Source of the DNA: Pelagibacterium luteolum
GTDB taxonomy: Bacteria > Pseudomonadota > Alphaproteobacteria > Rhizobiales > Devosiaceae
Direction of reading: 5' to 3'
DNA length: 64,000 bases
NCBI RefSeq assembly: GCF_900100665.1
Contig: NZ_FNCS01000003.1
Span: forward strand, 310,001-374,000
Shown: positions 9,424 through 18,686 of the stretch, piece after piece
How the letters are laid out: every line of letters starts with the position of its first letter
Position numbering within the stretch: position 1 is the stretch's first letter
Position numbers and translations under genes: made by a program
Notes under the pieces: model-generated
What the model was told of the DNA's origin: nothing
Seen by the model: only the letters and a program-made list of their open reading frames with translations
The model's database searches: none

Positions 9424-10277
9424 GACCTGTCTCCCGTCTCGGCGTCGATCCTGTATTTTCCCGTAATCATCGAGCGCATCGTGTTGAGCGGCCCCGCCAG
9501 CAGCACCATCGCAATGTGAATGACAAAGAACCCCACCAGCAGCACCATCACACCGAAATGGATGGTCCGCGCCGTCTGCCGGCCCCCGAACACCTCGATC
9601 AGCCACGGCCAGGCCGTATTCATCCCCGGAGACATCGACAGCCCCGTCAGAACGATCAGCGGAAACAGCACAAGCAGCACCACGCCATAGCTGATCTTCT
9701 GCAAGACGTTGTAGTGCCGCGTATGCGTAAACCTCAGCCGCGCATGATCGGCCACATCTTTGGGCAGCGATTTCAGATCACGCCCCGTCGGCACGATATC
9801 ACGCCGCAAATGCCCGTTGATCAGGCTGGCGAGGAACCAGACGAACATGGTCCCCACCAAGATCCAGCCGAAAAAGAAATGCACCACCCGGCCCGTCGCG
9901 AGATCCTGATAGGACGGAATCGTGGTCCACGCTGGAAACGCCCTTGGCCGCTCCTGCCCCTCGGGACCCGACCATCCAAGCACCCCGGTCGTATCGAACT
10001 GCTGCCCGAAAATCCGCGTGATCCCGCTGACCGAGCCGTCCTCGTTGCGGATCGCTCCGATCGAAAGCACCGAATTATCGAACTCGAACCCTGATTGCTG
10101 CCCGATATAAAGGCTCGGATGCGCGTTGAATATCTGCAGCCCGGTCAGCAGCAGGAAAAACAGGCACACCACCCACACCCAGTGCGTCAGCCGCGTCCAG
10201 ATCGACTGCCGCTTGATCACCGGTCCTTTCGCCTTGTGCGTCTGGACGTCGTCGGGCTCGCCCGCTGCCACGCTCAT
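9420..10277 (-). CDS. cytochrome b/b6-type membrane subunit
   Basis: The 285-residue protein has at least four long hydrophobic helices with histidines suited to haem binding: RLTHWVWVV near residue 30, VVHFFFGWILVG near 130, HTRHYNVLQ near 185, and IHFGVMVLLVGFFVIH near 245. It resembles b-type subunits of formate dehydrogenases and thiosulfate reductases (cytochrome b561 group). It likely links the exported molybdoenzyme to the quinone pool. A GGGGAGG ribosome site precedes the ATG. The pairing is seen directly; the direction of electron flow is not. Confidence 0.88.
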   Translation of the reverse strand: MSVAAGEPDDVQTHKAKGPVIKRQSIWTRLTHWVWVVCLFFLLLTGLQIFNAHPSLYIGQQSGFEFDNSVLSIGAIRNEDGSVSGITRIFGQQFDTTGVLGWSGPEGQERPRAFPAWTTIPSYQDLATGRVVHFFFGWILVGTMFVWFLASLINGHLRRDIVPTGRDLKSLPKDVADHARLRFTHTRHYNVLQKISYGVVLLVLFPLIVLTGLSMSPGMNTAWPWLIEVFGGRQTARTIHFGVMVLLVGFFVIHIAMVLLAGPLNTMRSMITGKYRIDAETGDRS

Positions 10278-10371
10278 CGATCTGCCTCCCCGGCCTTGTG
10301 TATTGCGATTGGATACGAAGCGCCTTGCCGGTCAGTTTCGCCAAAAGCGCTTCTATCGCAATCCAATCACG

Positions 10372-11013
10372 TCATCGTGCGGCCCAGTTGAGCCCTCGCT
10401 GCAGGATGGTTTTCATCTCGGGCACGTCGAACTCGCTCGCCACATGCCCCAGTGCCGAATAAAACACGCGCCCCTGCCCGTGCCTGCGTTTCCACACCAC
10501 CGGCATCACGGTGCCCTTGAGCCATTCGGCATGTGTTCCGTCAAATGTGGTCGTCGCCAGCACTTCATTGCCCGGGTCGACATGCATGAAATACTGCTCG
10601 GAACGATAATCGAAGCTTTCGATCCCCGCCATGATCGGGTCGTCGCCCCGTGTCACGTCCACGCGGTAATCGATGATGTTCCCCGGATGGGCCACCCACT
10701 GCCCGCCAACCATGAAGTGGTAGTCGATCTGGTCGCGAAACGAATCTCCCATGCCCCCGTGAAACCCACCGAGCCCCACGCCCCCGGCCACCGCCGCGAC
10801 GAGATTGGCCAGCTCTGCCTTTTCAATTGTCGATTGCGTGATGATCGGCACGATCAGCGACAGATCTTTGAGCCCCGGGTCGGCAAAGCCTTGCGTGCCC
10901 TGCACGATCTCGACCGAAAATCCGTCCGCCTCGAGCATGGCGCCCACGATCTCGGAGCACTTTTCCGGCTCGTGCCCTTCCCATCCGCCCCATGCAATCA
11001 ATGCCTTACGCAT
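10372..11013 (-). CDS. ThuA-like domain protein
   Basis: The 213-residue protein has the class I glutamine amidotransferase-like fold of the ThuA family: MRKALIAWGGWEGHEPE at the start, GLGGFHGGMGDS in the middle and a GQGRVFYSALGHV segment near the end. The family is named for a trehalose-utilisation gene of rhizobia, and its reaction is not settled in general. It is the first of two ThuA-like genes in the window. No sugar transporter is adjacent. About 95 bases separate it from the cytochrome gene downstream. Confidence 0.85.
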   Translation of the reverse strand: MRKALIAWGGWEGHEPEKCSEIVGAMLEADGFSVEIVQGTQGFADPGLKDLSLIVPIITQSTIEKAELANLVAAVAGGVGLGGFHGGMGDSFRDQIDYHFMVGGQWVAHPGNIIDYRVDVTRGDDPIMAGIESFDYRSEQYFMHVDPGNEVLATTTFDGTHAEWLKGTVMPVVWKRRHGQGRVFYSALGHVASEFDVPEMKTILQRGLNWAAR

Positions 11014-11088
11014 ACTGTGTCCTCTCCCTGGTCAAATGCGCGCGCAAGGTGCACGCCCCAACCGCCGATGGCAAGCGCCGACGGGAAC

Positions 11089-11115
11089 ATGACAAGCCTG
11101 TCATAAATTGACCAC
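11089..11115 (+). promoter_or_regulatory. Pho-box-like site upstream of the 5'-nucleotidase
   Basis: CTGTCAT AAAT TGACCAC (11098-11115) resembles the PhoB box, in which two CTGTCAT-like heptamers flank an A/T-rich tetramer; the first half and the spacer fit well, the second half poorly. It overlaps a perfect inverted repeat ATGACA AGCC TGTCAT (11089-11104). The site is about 140 bases upstream of a secreted 5'-nucleotidase, a typical phosphate-scavenging enzyme. The assignment is tentative. Confidence 0.35.
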
Positions 11116-11252
11116 CCGGTAAAAATTATAGCTTTCCCCAGCGTCGCAAAAATGGTTGACTTCGCCCTAATGCACGGCGCGACGCTGTAACATCAGCGTC
11201 GTAAATGCATGAAATAGAGGCAACGCACCTCGAACCAAAGGGAACAAGGGAC

Positions 11253-12866
11253 ATGAAACATCTGCTGCTGGGCGCCTCTGCGCTGGCGCTGACGGTGGGG
11301 CTTACCGGCCCCGTGGCTGCACAGGACGGCGAATTTACGCTCAATATCCTGCACCTCAATGATTTCCACTCACGCTTCGGCCCTATCGACGGCTCCGACG
11401 CCAACTGCGCCCCTGAAACAGACGCGGCCGGCGAGTGCTTCGGCGGCATCGCCCGCGTCAAGACCGCCATCGACGACCGCCGCGCTGCGCTCGAAGGCGA
11501 GAACGTCATCCTGCTCGACGCCGGCGACTGGTTCCAGGGCTCGCTGTTTTACACCCAGTATCGCAGCGAGATCGTTGCGGAATTCTCCAATGAGCTTGGC
11601 ATCGACGCCATGGCCGTGGGCAACCACGAATTCGACGACGGCCCGGAAGAACTCGCTGCCTTCCTCGACGCCATCGATTATCCTCTGCTCTCGGGCAACA
11701 CCAATGTGGAAAACGAGCCGCTCCTGGCCGACCGCATTCCCGGCACGCACATTCTCGAAATCGGCGGCGAACAGATCGGCATCATCTCGGCCCTCGCCGA
11801 AGACACCGATGAAACCTCTTCGCCCGGCGACAATGTCACCTTCGAAGATGTCATCGAAAGCCTGATGGCCCAGGCCGAAGCCCTGACCGCCGAAGGCGTC
11901 AACAAGATCATCGCGCTGACCCATGTCGGCTACAATCAGGACATGGAAATCGCAGCCAACGTGCCCGGCGTCGACGTCGTCGTCGGCGGCCACAGCCACA
12001 CCCTGCTGTCCAACACCGAGGAAGGCGCCGCCGGCGGCTATCCCACTATGATCGACGGCGTCGACGGCAATGAAGTGCCCGTCGTCACTGCCTACTCCTA
12101 CGGCAAATATCTTGGCGACCTCGCCGTCACCTTCGATGCCGAAGGCAATGTGATTTCCGCCGAGGGCGATCCGATCCTCATCGACGCCTCGGTCACCCCC
12201 AACGAGGAATACGTCACCCGCCTCGCCACGCTCGAAGAGCCGATTGCCGACCTGATGGCTGAAGTCATCGGCGTCGCCACCGGCCCGATCGATGGTGCCC
12301 GCGAAACCTGCCGCGTCGTCGAATGCTCCATGGGCAACCTGGTCGCCGACGCCATCCTCGACCGCGCCTCGTCTCAGGGTGCAACCATCGCCATCCAGAA
12401 CGGCGGCGGCCTGCGTTCGTCGATCGACGAAGGCGAAATCACCATGGGCGAAGTCCTCACGGTCCTCCCCTTCTCGAACACTTTGGCCACCGTTGAAATC
12501 TCGGGTGCCGACGTGATCGACGCACTCGAAAACGGCGTCTCCGACATCGAAAACGGCGCCGGCCGCTTCCCGCAGGTCGCCGGCCTGCAATACGCCTACA
12601 CCCTCGCCAACCCCGCCGGTGAACGCATCAGCGACGTCATGGTCGACGTGGACGGCGAATGGGCCCCCATCGACGAGGAAGCCTCCTACATCATCGTCAC
12701 CAACAACTACATGCGTGGCGGCGGCGATGGCTACGGCACCTTTGCCGAAGGCGACAACCCCTACGATTTCGGCCCCCCGCTTGAGCAGGTCCTGGCCGAC
12801 TACATCGCAGCCCAGGGCGGCGAATACACCCCCTACACCGACGGCCGCATTACCGTCATCGAATAA
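11253..12866 (+). CDS. secreted bifunctional metallophosphatase/5'-nucleotidase
   Basis: The 537-residue protein has a clear signal peptide (MKHLLLGASALALTVGLTG, cleavage near PVAAQD). The metallophosphatase domain shows LHLNDFH, LDAGDWFQG, GNHEFDDG, THVGYNQD and GGHSHT, the dimetal ligands of the UshA family. The C-terminal 5'-nucleotidase domain has NGGGLRSSIDEG and later NNYMRGGGDGY. It likely hydrolyses nucleotides in the periplasm to free phosphate and nucleosides. AAGGG lies just upstream of the ATG. The gene stands alone and ends in a strong terminator. Confidence 0.95.
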   Translation: MKHLLLGASALALTVGLTGPVAAQDGEFTLNILHLNDFHSRFGPIDGSDANCAPETDAAGECFGGIARVKTAIDDRRAALEGENVILLDAGDWFQGSLFYTQYRSEIVAEFSNELGIDAMAVGNHEFDDGPEELAAFLDAIDYPLLSGNTNVENEPLLADRIPGTHILEIGGEQIGIISALAEDTDETSSPGDNVTFEDVIESLMAQAEALTAEGVNKIIALTHVGYNQDMEIAANVPGVDVVVGGHSHTLLSNTEEGAAGGYPTMIDGVDGNEVPVVTAYSYGKYLGDLAVTFDAEGNVISAEGDPILIDASVTPNEEYVTRLATLEEPIADLMAEVIGVATGPIDGARETCRVVECSMGNLVADAILDRASSQGATIAIQNGGGLRSSIDEGEITMGEVLTVLPFSNTLATVEISGADVIDALENGVSDIENGAGRFPQVAGLQYAYTLANPAGERISDVMVDVDGEWAPIDEEASYIIVTNNYMRGGGDGYGTFAEGDNPYDFGPPLEQVLADYIAAQGGEYTPYTDGRITVIE

Positions 12867-12890
12867 GGTCTAAACACTCAACAAACCCCA

Positions 12891-12923
12891 AGGGCGCGTC
12901 CCCGACGCGCCCTTTTTCTTTTT
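12891..12923 (+). terminator. rho-independent terminator after the 5'-nucleotidase
   Basis: AGGGCGCGTC and GACGCGCCCT form a perfect ten-base stem with a CCC loop (12891-12913), followed by a T-rich run. It starts 25 bases after the stop codon. Confidence 0.93.
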
Positions 12924-13026
12924 GTGAGCGCGGGCCAACCGCAGCCAGCCACGCGCCCCACCTCACCCTCTGCGCAACATCGCCTCCACGCCGCCCGCCG
13001 CCAAATACGCCTGTGCCGCCCCCAAC

Positions 13027-13222
13027 GTCATCCCGACCTTGAGCCGGGACCCAGTATCCTCCGAAGACGATACGATCCCCAAAAACCCCATCCCGCGCCG
13101 AGCATACTGGATCCCGGGTCTCCGCCCGGGACGACACCATTGCTGAAAATTCGCTCGCCAAGACGCAAAGCCGGCGCGCCCATCCCCCAATTGTCACCCT
13201 CGGGCTTGACCCGAGGGCCCAG
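13027..13222. repeat. repeat cluster in the gap 12924-13282 (A, inverted A, B)
   Basis: A type A element (13027-13063), a type A element in the opposite orientation (13100-13135, GAGCATACTGG...GGGACGAC) and a type B element (13193-13222) lie in a row. I see no gene in the rest of this gap. The head-to-head order of the two A copies recurs at 26652-26764 and 36837-36945. Confidence 0.8.
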
Positions 13223-13282
13223 CCACCCGACGTCCGGCGGGTGAAAAAACCCCTCCGCCCTCAGGCTTCAGCGCTCAGCCCC

Positions 13283-14329
13283 TCACCCCAGCGCAATCTC
13301 CCGCCGCTTTTCTTCCGATACGAACCCAAGATCCAGCACCCGCTGCAGATCCGCCGCGTGCCGGAAACTCGGCTCGCCATTCACCCCCGCCGCAACGGCC
13401 TCGGCGAACCGGTGATAATTGGTCGGCACCGGCTCGACCTGCACATTCTCCCACTGGGCGATCTCGACATTGTCGCCAGCGCACATCTGCAGCGACGACC
13501 CGCCCATGCCGTGCTGGATTTCCAGCCCGCCCTTGTCGCCATAGGCCCGCAGCCGCAGGGTATTGAGATAACCCGGCGCCCAGCGCGTCGCATGCACGAC
13601 CCCCAGCGCCCCCGAGCCGAATTCGAGGCTCATCGTAAAACTGTCGTTCGCATCGAGCGTATAGTCCCCGATCTTCCCGTCCGGCGCCTTGTCGAATGCT
13701 CGCAAGCGGCAGAACGCATGCGAAATCGGCGCGTTGATGCCATAGACGGCGAAATCGAGAATATGGATTCCGATATCGCCCAGCGTCCCGTTCGACCCGT
13801 GATCCTTCGACAATCGCCACAGCCATGTCGGCTCCGTCCGCCAGTCGCCCCAGGCTTTCGATACCAGCCAGCTCTGGAGATAGCTGGCCTCCACATGCTT
13901 GATCTCGCCGATCGTCCCCTCGTCGACAAGCTGCCGGAATTTCTGCAGCTCGGCGACGTTGCGATAGGTCAGATTGACCATATTGATCAGCCCGGCCTTC
14001 TCCGCCGCATCGGCCATTTCAACAGCATGATCGTGATGGGTCGCCAGCGGCTTTTCGCAAAACACATGCTTGCCCGCAGCGATAGCCTTCATCGAGGTCT
14101 CATAGTGAAACCGATCGGGCGTCACATTGGCGATGGCGTCGAACGCGCCCCAATCGAGCGCATCCTCCAGCGACGAGAACGTGCGCGGAATATCGTAAGT
14201 GTGCGCGAACCGCGACGCCCGGTCATGGCTCACGTCCACCGCCCCCACGAGAGAAACCCCCTCGATCGCCGCAAAATGGGCAGCATGGCTCGACGCCATG
14301 TTCCCAGTCCCCAAAATCACAAGCCGCAT
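13283..14329 (-). CDS. Gfo/Idh/MocA family oxidoreductase
   Basis: The 348-residue protein has the N-terminal NAD(P)-binding motif LGTGNMASSH, the CEKPLATHHDHA motif with the conserved EKP, and a C-terminal substrate domain with DIGIHILDFA. It likely oxidises or reduces a sugar, inositol or related polyol; the substrate cannot be read from the sequence. The next gene upstream on the same strand is a ThuA-like protein, an association also found in the rhizobial thuAB genes. The 233-base gap between the two holds repeats, so co-transcription is uncertain. Confidence 0.9.
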   Translation of the reverse strand: MRLVILGTGNMASSHAAHFAAIEGVSLVGAVDVSHDRASRFAHTYDIPRTFSSLEDALDWGAFDAIANVTPDRFHYETSMKAIAAGKHVFCEKPLATHHDHAVEMADAAEKAGLINMVNLTYRNVAELQKFRQLVDEGTIGEIKHVEASYLQSWLVSKAWGDWRTEPTWLWRLSKDHGSNGTLGDIGIHILDFAVYGINAPISHAFCRLRAFDKAPDGKIGDYTLDANDSFTMSLEFGSGALGVVHATRWAPGYLNTLRLRAYGDKGGLEIQHGMGGSSLQMCAGDNVEIAQWENVQVEPVPTNYHRFAEAVAAGVNGEPSFRHAADLQRVLDLGFVSEEKRREIALG

Positions 14330-14393
14330 CCTGGCTCTCCGAAATCTTTAATTCTGAGGAAGACCCGGCCATCTGGCCCGTCCACCCCACCAC

Positions 14394-14534
14394 CGTGATC
14401 CCGGGCGAAGCGCGGGGCCCGGTATGCTCCGTGTCAGTTGCTCAACCGAAGGACGAGCACAATAGCTCCCGGCACGGCACCTCCCCCCGCCTGCCCCCTC
14501 TCCCTGGAAGAGAGGGTTGGGGTGAGGGGCCTTG
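14394..14534. repeat. palindromic repeats between ThuA-like and Gfo/Idh genes (types A and C)
   Basis: A divergent type A copy (14394-14432) is followed by a type C copy (14494-14534, CCCCCTCTCCC...AGAGAGGGTTGGGGTGAGGGG). Both can fold. They lie inside the putative thuA-Gfo transcript. Confidence 0.65.
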
Positions 14535-14562
14535 CTGAGCCAGATCAGCCAGCCCGGCCGAA

Positions 14563-15348
14563 CTACCGGAACCCCTCTTCCCCATCCTTGTGCAACTTCC
14601 CGCCCCGCTCGACGATCGGCTCCAGCGCCTTGTCCACCGGCACGTTTGGCGCATCGTGCACCGCCTCATAGCGTCCCTGCGGGTTGTAGGCCCAGTTCAC
14701 CGCATTGCGCAGAACTTTGCCCACGGTCTCGTCGTGATAGGTCGGATAGGTCTCGTGCCCCGGCCGGAAATAAAAGATGTTCCCCGCCCCGCGCCGATAG
14801 GTCAGCCCCGACCGGAACACCTCCCCGCCCTGGAACCAAGAAATGAACACGGTCTCGAGCGGCTCGGGCACCGAGAACGGCTCGCCATACATTTCTTCGT
14901 TTTCAAGTTCGAAATATTCGCCCAGCCCCGCCGCGATCGGGTGGCGCGGGTTGACCACCCACAGCCGTTCGCGCTCGCCCGCCTCACGCCATTTCAGCGC
15001 ACAGGGCGTGCCCATCAGCCGCTTGAAAATCTTGGAAAAATGCGCGGAATGCAAAAGGATCAGCCCCATGCCTTCCCAAACGCGCTTGGCCACGCGCTCG
15101 ACGATCTCGTCCTCGACATCGCCATGCGCCGCATGCCCCCACCACAAGAGGACGTCCGTATCGGCCAAGACAGCATCGGTCAGCCCATGCTCGGGGTCCT
15201 GCAGCACCACCGTATCGACCGAAATCCCGGCATCTTCGCGCAGCAGCTTGGCAATCTGCGCATGCATGCCCTCGGGATAAAGCTCGGCCACAACCGTGCT
15301 TTTCTGCTCGTGGACGTTCTCGCCCCAGACAAGCGCCTTGATCGTCAT
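14563..15348 (-). CDS. ThuA-like domain protein (second copy)
   Basis: The 261-residue protein begins [15 protein letters not shown] and has the central [12 protein letters not shown] and [13 protein letters not shown] segments and [20 protein letters not shown] near the C-terminus, all seen in ThuA-like proteins. It is longer than and clearly different from the copy at 10372-11013. A GGAGAG ribosome site precedes the ATG. It lies upstream of the Gfo/Idh gene on the same strand, and together they may act on a keto-sugar; that role is an inference from the thuAB precedent. Confidence 0.87.
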   Translation of the reverse strand: MTIKALVWGENVHEQKSTVVAELYPEGMHAQIAKLLREDAGISVDTVVLQDPEHGLTDAVLADTDVLLWWGHAAHGDVEDEIVERVAKRVWEGMGLILLHSAHFSKIFKRLMGTPCALKWREAGERERLWVVNPRHPIAAGLGEYFELENEEMYGEPFSVPEPLETVFISWFQGGEVFRSGLTYRRGAGNIFYFRPGHETYPTYHDETVGKVLRNAVNWAYNPQGRYEAVHDAPNVPVDKALEPIVERGGKLHKDGEEGFR

Positions 15349-15867
15349 CAGTCTCTCCTATGGCCGCCCACGGCGAACCAAAACGTTTTGGATTTCCAAA
15401 TTCCGCCGAGCCCGCCACCAATCCGGCGCCACCCTGCTCATCTCTTAAGTGATTGCCGCATCCCCCGCGCCCACCGACACGGCCCGTCATCTCACCGCTC
15501 TATCGCGTTTGATTGCGGATTTGGAGTGGCAACATTGAAAAACCCAACAAAAAAACCGCCAGATCGTTCCCCCCGTCCATGATGGCCCCGACGCGTCACC
15601 GTTGCGCGCCGTTCTCGCCGCGCGCTACGCCACCTCCGCAGGGCCCTCTCTCCCCAGTCCTCGCCCCACTCACCACCGTCATCCCGGCCCCCGCGCCGGG
15701 ACCCAGTATGCTCCGACAGGTTGGATCAACAGGCCCCACATCAAGATTAAACCCTCTCCCTTGGGGAAGAGGGTAGCCGGCAGGCCGGTGAGGGACCTTG
15801 AGCGCCAGCCCAAGTCCCCCCCGAAGTCGAAAAGCGGCGGAACCCCAAAAGCCCCGCCGCCGGTCCC
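15349..15867. repeat. 519-base gap with palindromic repeats, no gene
   Basis: This gap separates the start of the ThuA-like gene from the end of the pyrimidine transporter gene. It holds a type A repeat (15676-15716) and a type C repeat (15752-15799). The half next to the ThuA-like start must contain that gene's promoter, but I cannot pick out clear -35 and -10 boxes. Short reading frames here have the low-complexity composition of repeats and no convincing ribosome sites. Confidence 0.65.
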
Positions 15868-16866
15868 CTACTCGATCGCGTCGGTCACAACCGTCGTATA
15901 TGCCCCTTCAGGCTCCGCGGTGATCGCCGGATTGTCCGGGGACACCGCCGACAACAGCGTCGCCACTGTCTGCTCATACGCCTCGACGTCCAGCGCCGGG
16001 CTATCCCCCACCAGCGCCGCAGCTTCGTTCACCTGATAGACCTGGCTCTCCAGCGTCAGCGCACCCGACATGTCGTTGGCCAGAACGATCTCGGCCGCCT
16101 CTTCCGGGTTGGCCTCGGCATAGGCCCAGCCTTCCATCGACGCAGCAACGAACCGCGCCATCGCATCGACGAACTCAGGATCTTCGAGCCGGTCTTCCAT
16201 CACATAGAGACCGTCCTCGAGCATACCCACGCCTTCGTCCGCGAAGTTGAACAGCGTCAGACTGTCCTCGGGAATCCCGGCATCGAGCACCTGCTTGTAC
16301 TCATTATACCGCATGACCGAGATGCAATCGGCCTGGTTCTGGAGCAACGGATCGGCGGAGAACGCCTGCCGCAGCACTTCGACGCCGTCGTCCCCGCCAT
16401 CGGTCGAAAGTCCGAGCTGCGCCATCCATGCATAGAACGGATATTCATTGCCGAAGAACCAGACGCCAAGCGTCTTGCCCGGGAAGTCGGCGGTGGTTTC
16501 CACCCCGCTTTCCTCCGAACAGACCATTTCCAGCGCCGTCGTGGCAAATGGCTGGGCGATATTGACCAGCGGCACCCCACGCTCGCGCGCTGCCAACGCC
16601 GCCGCCATCCAGGTCGTGATGACGTCGGCGCCCCCGCCCGCGATCACCTGTTCGGGCGCAATGTCCGGCCCGCCCGGATTGATCGTCACATCGAGGCCGG
16701 CCTCTTCGTAGTAGCCCAGATCCTGAGCCACCAGATAGCCGGCGAACTGCCCCTGATTGACCCATTTGAGCTGAAAGGTCAGCGGATACATGTCCTGAGC
16801 AAAGACAGGCGAAGCCGATGCCATCAGCATTCCGGCCAGCGCCGCCACTTTAAGCGATTTCGTCAT
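15868..16866 (-). CDS. ABC transporter substrate-binding protein, NMT1/THI5 type
   Basis: The 332-residue protein has a signal peptide (MTKSLKVAALAGMLMASASP, cleavage near VFAQD) and the NMT1/THI5-like start of the mature protein, LTFQLKWVNQGQFAGYLVAQ. This family binds pyrimidine precursors of thiamine, pyrimidines and related compounds. As last gene of a block that encodes pyrimidine-ring breakdown, it likely binds uracil, thymine or a dihydro or N-carbamoyl derivative. The ATG at 16866 has AGGGG upstream. The ligand is inferred from context only. Confidence 0.92.
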   Translation of the reverse strand: MTKSLKVAALAGMLMASASPVFAQDMYPLTFQLKWVNQGQFAGYLVAQDLGYYEEAGLDVTINPGGPDIAPEQVIAGGGADVITTWMAAALAARERGVPLVNIAQPFATTALEMVCSEESGVETTADFPGKTLGVWFFGNEYPFYAWMAQLGLSTDGGDDGVEVLRQAFSADPLLQNQADCISVMRYNEYKQVLDAGIPEDSLTLFNFADEGVGMLEDGLYVMEDRLEDPEFVDAMARFVAASMEGWAYAEANPEEAAEIVLANDMSGALTLESQVYQVNEAAALVGDSPALDVEAYEQTVATLLSAVSPDNPAITAEPEGAYTTVVTDAIE

Positions 16867-16935
16867 GATGTTCCCCTTGGTTTGATGATGATCCCCGCCC
16901 CGCCGTTTTGCCACGGCGGATCGGAACATTTTGGC

Positions 16936-17808
16936 CTAGCGTCCTCGCTCCCCACGAACGGATGGATGCCAGAAGGTGATGGCACGCTCTATCAGCGCGA
17001 TCACCCCGTAGAACAGCGAACCTGCGAGCGCGGCAACCGCGATCTCGGCCCAGACCATGTCGACTTGCAGTCGTCCGATGGCCGCGGATATCCGGAACCC
17101 CATTCCCACCACGGGCGTCCCGAAAAACTCGGCGACGATGGCCCCGATCAGCGCCAGCGTCGAATTGATCTTGAGAGCATTGAAGATGAAAGGCCACGCC
17201 ATCGGCAAGCGCAATTTTGCGAGCGTCTGCCAATAGCTGGCCGCATAGGTCCGCATCAGATCCTTTTCGATGGCCCCCGTCGCGTTCAACCCCGCCACCG
17301 TGTTCACCAGCATGGGGAAAAACGTCATCACCACCACCACGGCGGCCTTCGATTGCCAGTCGAACCCGAACCACATCACCATGATTGGCGCGATACCCAC
17401 TAGGGGAAGCGCGGAGACGAAATTGCCCACCGGCAACAGCCCGCATTTCAAAAACGGCGAGCGATCGATCGCCACCGCCACGATGAACGCCGACCCGCAC
17501 CCGATCGCATAGCCGACCAGGACCGATTTCAAGAATGTCTGCTGGAAATCCGCCCAGATCGGGTTGGGAATGGACGCCACCAGCCGCGCCCAGATCACCG
17601 ATGGTGGCGGCAGCAACACGCCCGGCACGGAAAACCCGCGCACCAGCGCTTCCCAGATAAACAGCAACGTCACCCCGAACAGCACGGGCACCAAAAGGTT
17701 GATCGCCATCGCCGCGCCGCGATCCCTGGTCCGCACGCGCACCAGAAACTCGTTGATGCCCCAGGCGCCCAGCCACACAAGAACTGCGGTCAAAATCCAC
17801 CCGTTCAT
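16936..17808 (-). CDS. ABC transporter permease (pyrimidine-type importer)
   Basis: The 290-residue BPD-type permease has about six membrane helices and the coupling-loop region near LMRTYAASYWQTLAKLRLP, with conserved spacing to the C-terminal helices. The ATG at 17808 overlaps the upstream permease by four bases. It forms a heterodimeric channel with that protein and works with the ATPase at 18676 and the binding protein at 15868. Confidence 0.93.
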   Translation of the reverse strand: MNGWILTAVLVWLGAWGINEFLVRVRTRDRGAAMAINLLVPVLFGVTLLFIWEALVRGFSVPGVLLPPPSVIWARLVASIPNPIWADFQQTFLKSVLVGYAIGCGSAFIVAVAIDRSPFLKCGLLPVGNFVSALPLVGIAPIMVMWFGFDWQSKAAVVVVMTFFPMLVNTVAGLNATGAIEKDLMRTYAASYWQTLAKLRLPMAWPFIFNALKINSTLALIGAIVAEFFGTPVVGMGFRISAAIGRLQVDMVWAEIAVAALAGSLFYGVIALIERAITFWHPSVRGERGR

Positions 17809-18686
17809 GCCGCCGCCCCCATGGCTTTCTGCGTGATCTTTTGCAGCCCGCCGATCGCGAATATCAACGCCGCCGATAGCGCCGCCGCCATCAGCAACGC
17901 CGCCCATATCTGCGTCGTCTGCCCGTAATACGATCCTGCCAAAAGCCGCGAACCCAATCCGCCCGCCGCCCCGGTCGGTAATTCACCAACGATCGCCCCG
18001 ACCAGCGAGGCCGCCACGCCCACCTTCATCGATGTGAACAAAAACGGGATCGCCGCCGGCCAGCGCAGTTTCCAGAACACCTGCGCACCGGACGCATTAT
18101 AGGTCCGCATCAGATCGAGATGGATCGCTTCAGGGCTCCGGAACCCCTTCACCATCCCCACCACTACGGGGAAAAACGATAGATACGTCGAAATCAGCGC
18201 CTTGGGCACCAGCCCCGTCAGCCCGATGGAGGCCAGAACCACGACCACCATCGGCGCAATCGCCAAAATCGGAATGGTCTGGCTGGCAATGATCCATGGC
18301 ATCAGCGAGCGGTCCATGGCCCGATTGTGGACGATCAGCACTGCCAGCCCGATCCCGAGCAGCGTTCCGAAAATAAACCCAAGCCCCGTCGCAGAGAGCG
18401 TAATCCACGCATGAAACAACAGGCTTCTCGGCGTCCCAGGATCGGCATTGACCACCGAATTCCAGAACTCCACGGCCACCTGATGCGGCGCCGGCAACAC
18501 CGGCCTTTGCTGCGCAAACACATCGGCCAGAAACTGGCTGACCGGCACATCCACCTGATCCGCCCGGGCATAGACACTCTGCTGCCACGGCGTATTGAGA
18601 ATGACGGTAAACACATACCAGAGCGCGATGATGGCCAAGACCACCACGGTGACAGGAAGTATGCTGTCCCGCGCCCTACTCCTCAT
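17805..18686 (-). CDS. ABC transporter permease (pyrimidine-type importer)
   Basis: The 293-residue permease has an extra N-terminal helix followed by a periplasmic stretch (residues about 30-70), then the usual five to six helices with the coupling-loop segment LMRTYNASGAQVFWKLRWP. Its start lies inside the end of the ATPase gene (11-base overlap), and its stop overlaps the next permease by four bases. This tight packing indicates a single transport operon. Confidence 0.93.
   Translation of the reverse strand: MRSRARDSILPVTVVVLAIIALWYVFTVILNTPWQQSVYARADQVDVPVSQFLADVFAQQRPVLPAPHQVAVEFWNSVVNADPGTPRSLLFHAWITLSATGLGFIFGTLLGIGLAVLIVHNRAMDRSLMPWIIASQTIPILAIAPMVVVVLASIGLTGLVPKALISTYLSFFPVVVGMVKGFRSPEAIHLDLMRTYNASGAQVFWKLRWPAAIPFLFTSMKVGVAASLVGAIVGELPTGAAGGLGSRLLAGSYYGQTTQIWAALLMAAALSAALIFAIGGLQKITQKAMGAAA

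Noticed and set aside
8125-9519. Plus-strand frame of 464 codons
   Set aside because: It runs from inside allA in another frame through the repeats and then antisense to the molybdoenzyme; the low-complexity start shows that it is not a gene.
10304-10372. GATTGGAT and ATCCAATC arms upstream of the cytochrome b gene
   Set aside because: The arms are offset and short; I could not connect them to a known regulator or a stable hairpin.
12961-13240. Possible CRISPR array in the repeat clusters
   Set aside because: Copies differ in type and orientation and are not evenly spaced; there are no cas genes. They are dispersed palindromic repeats.
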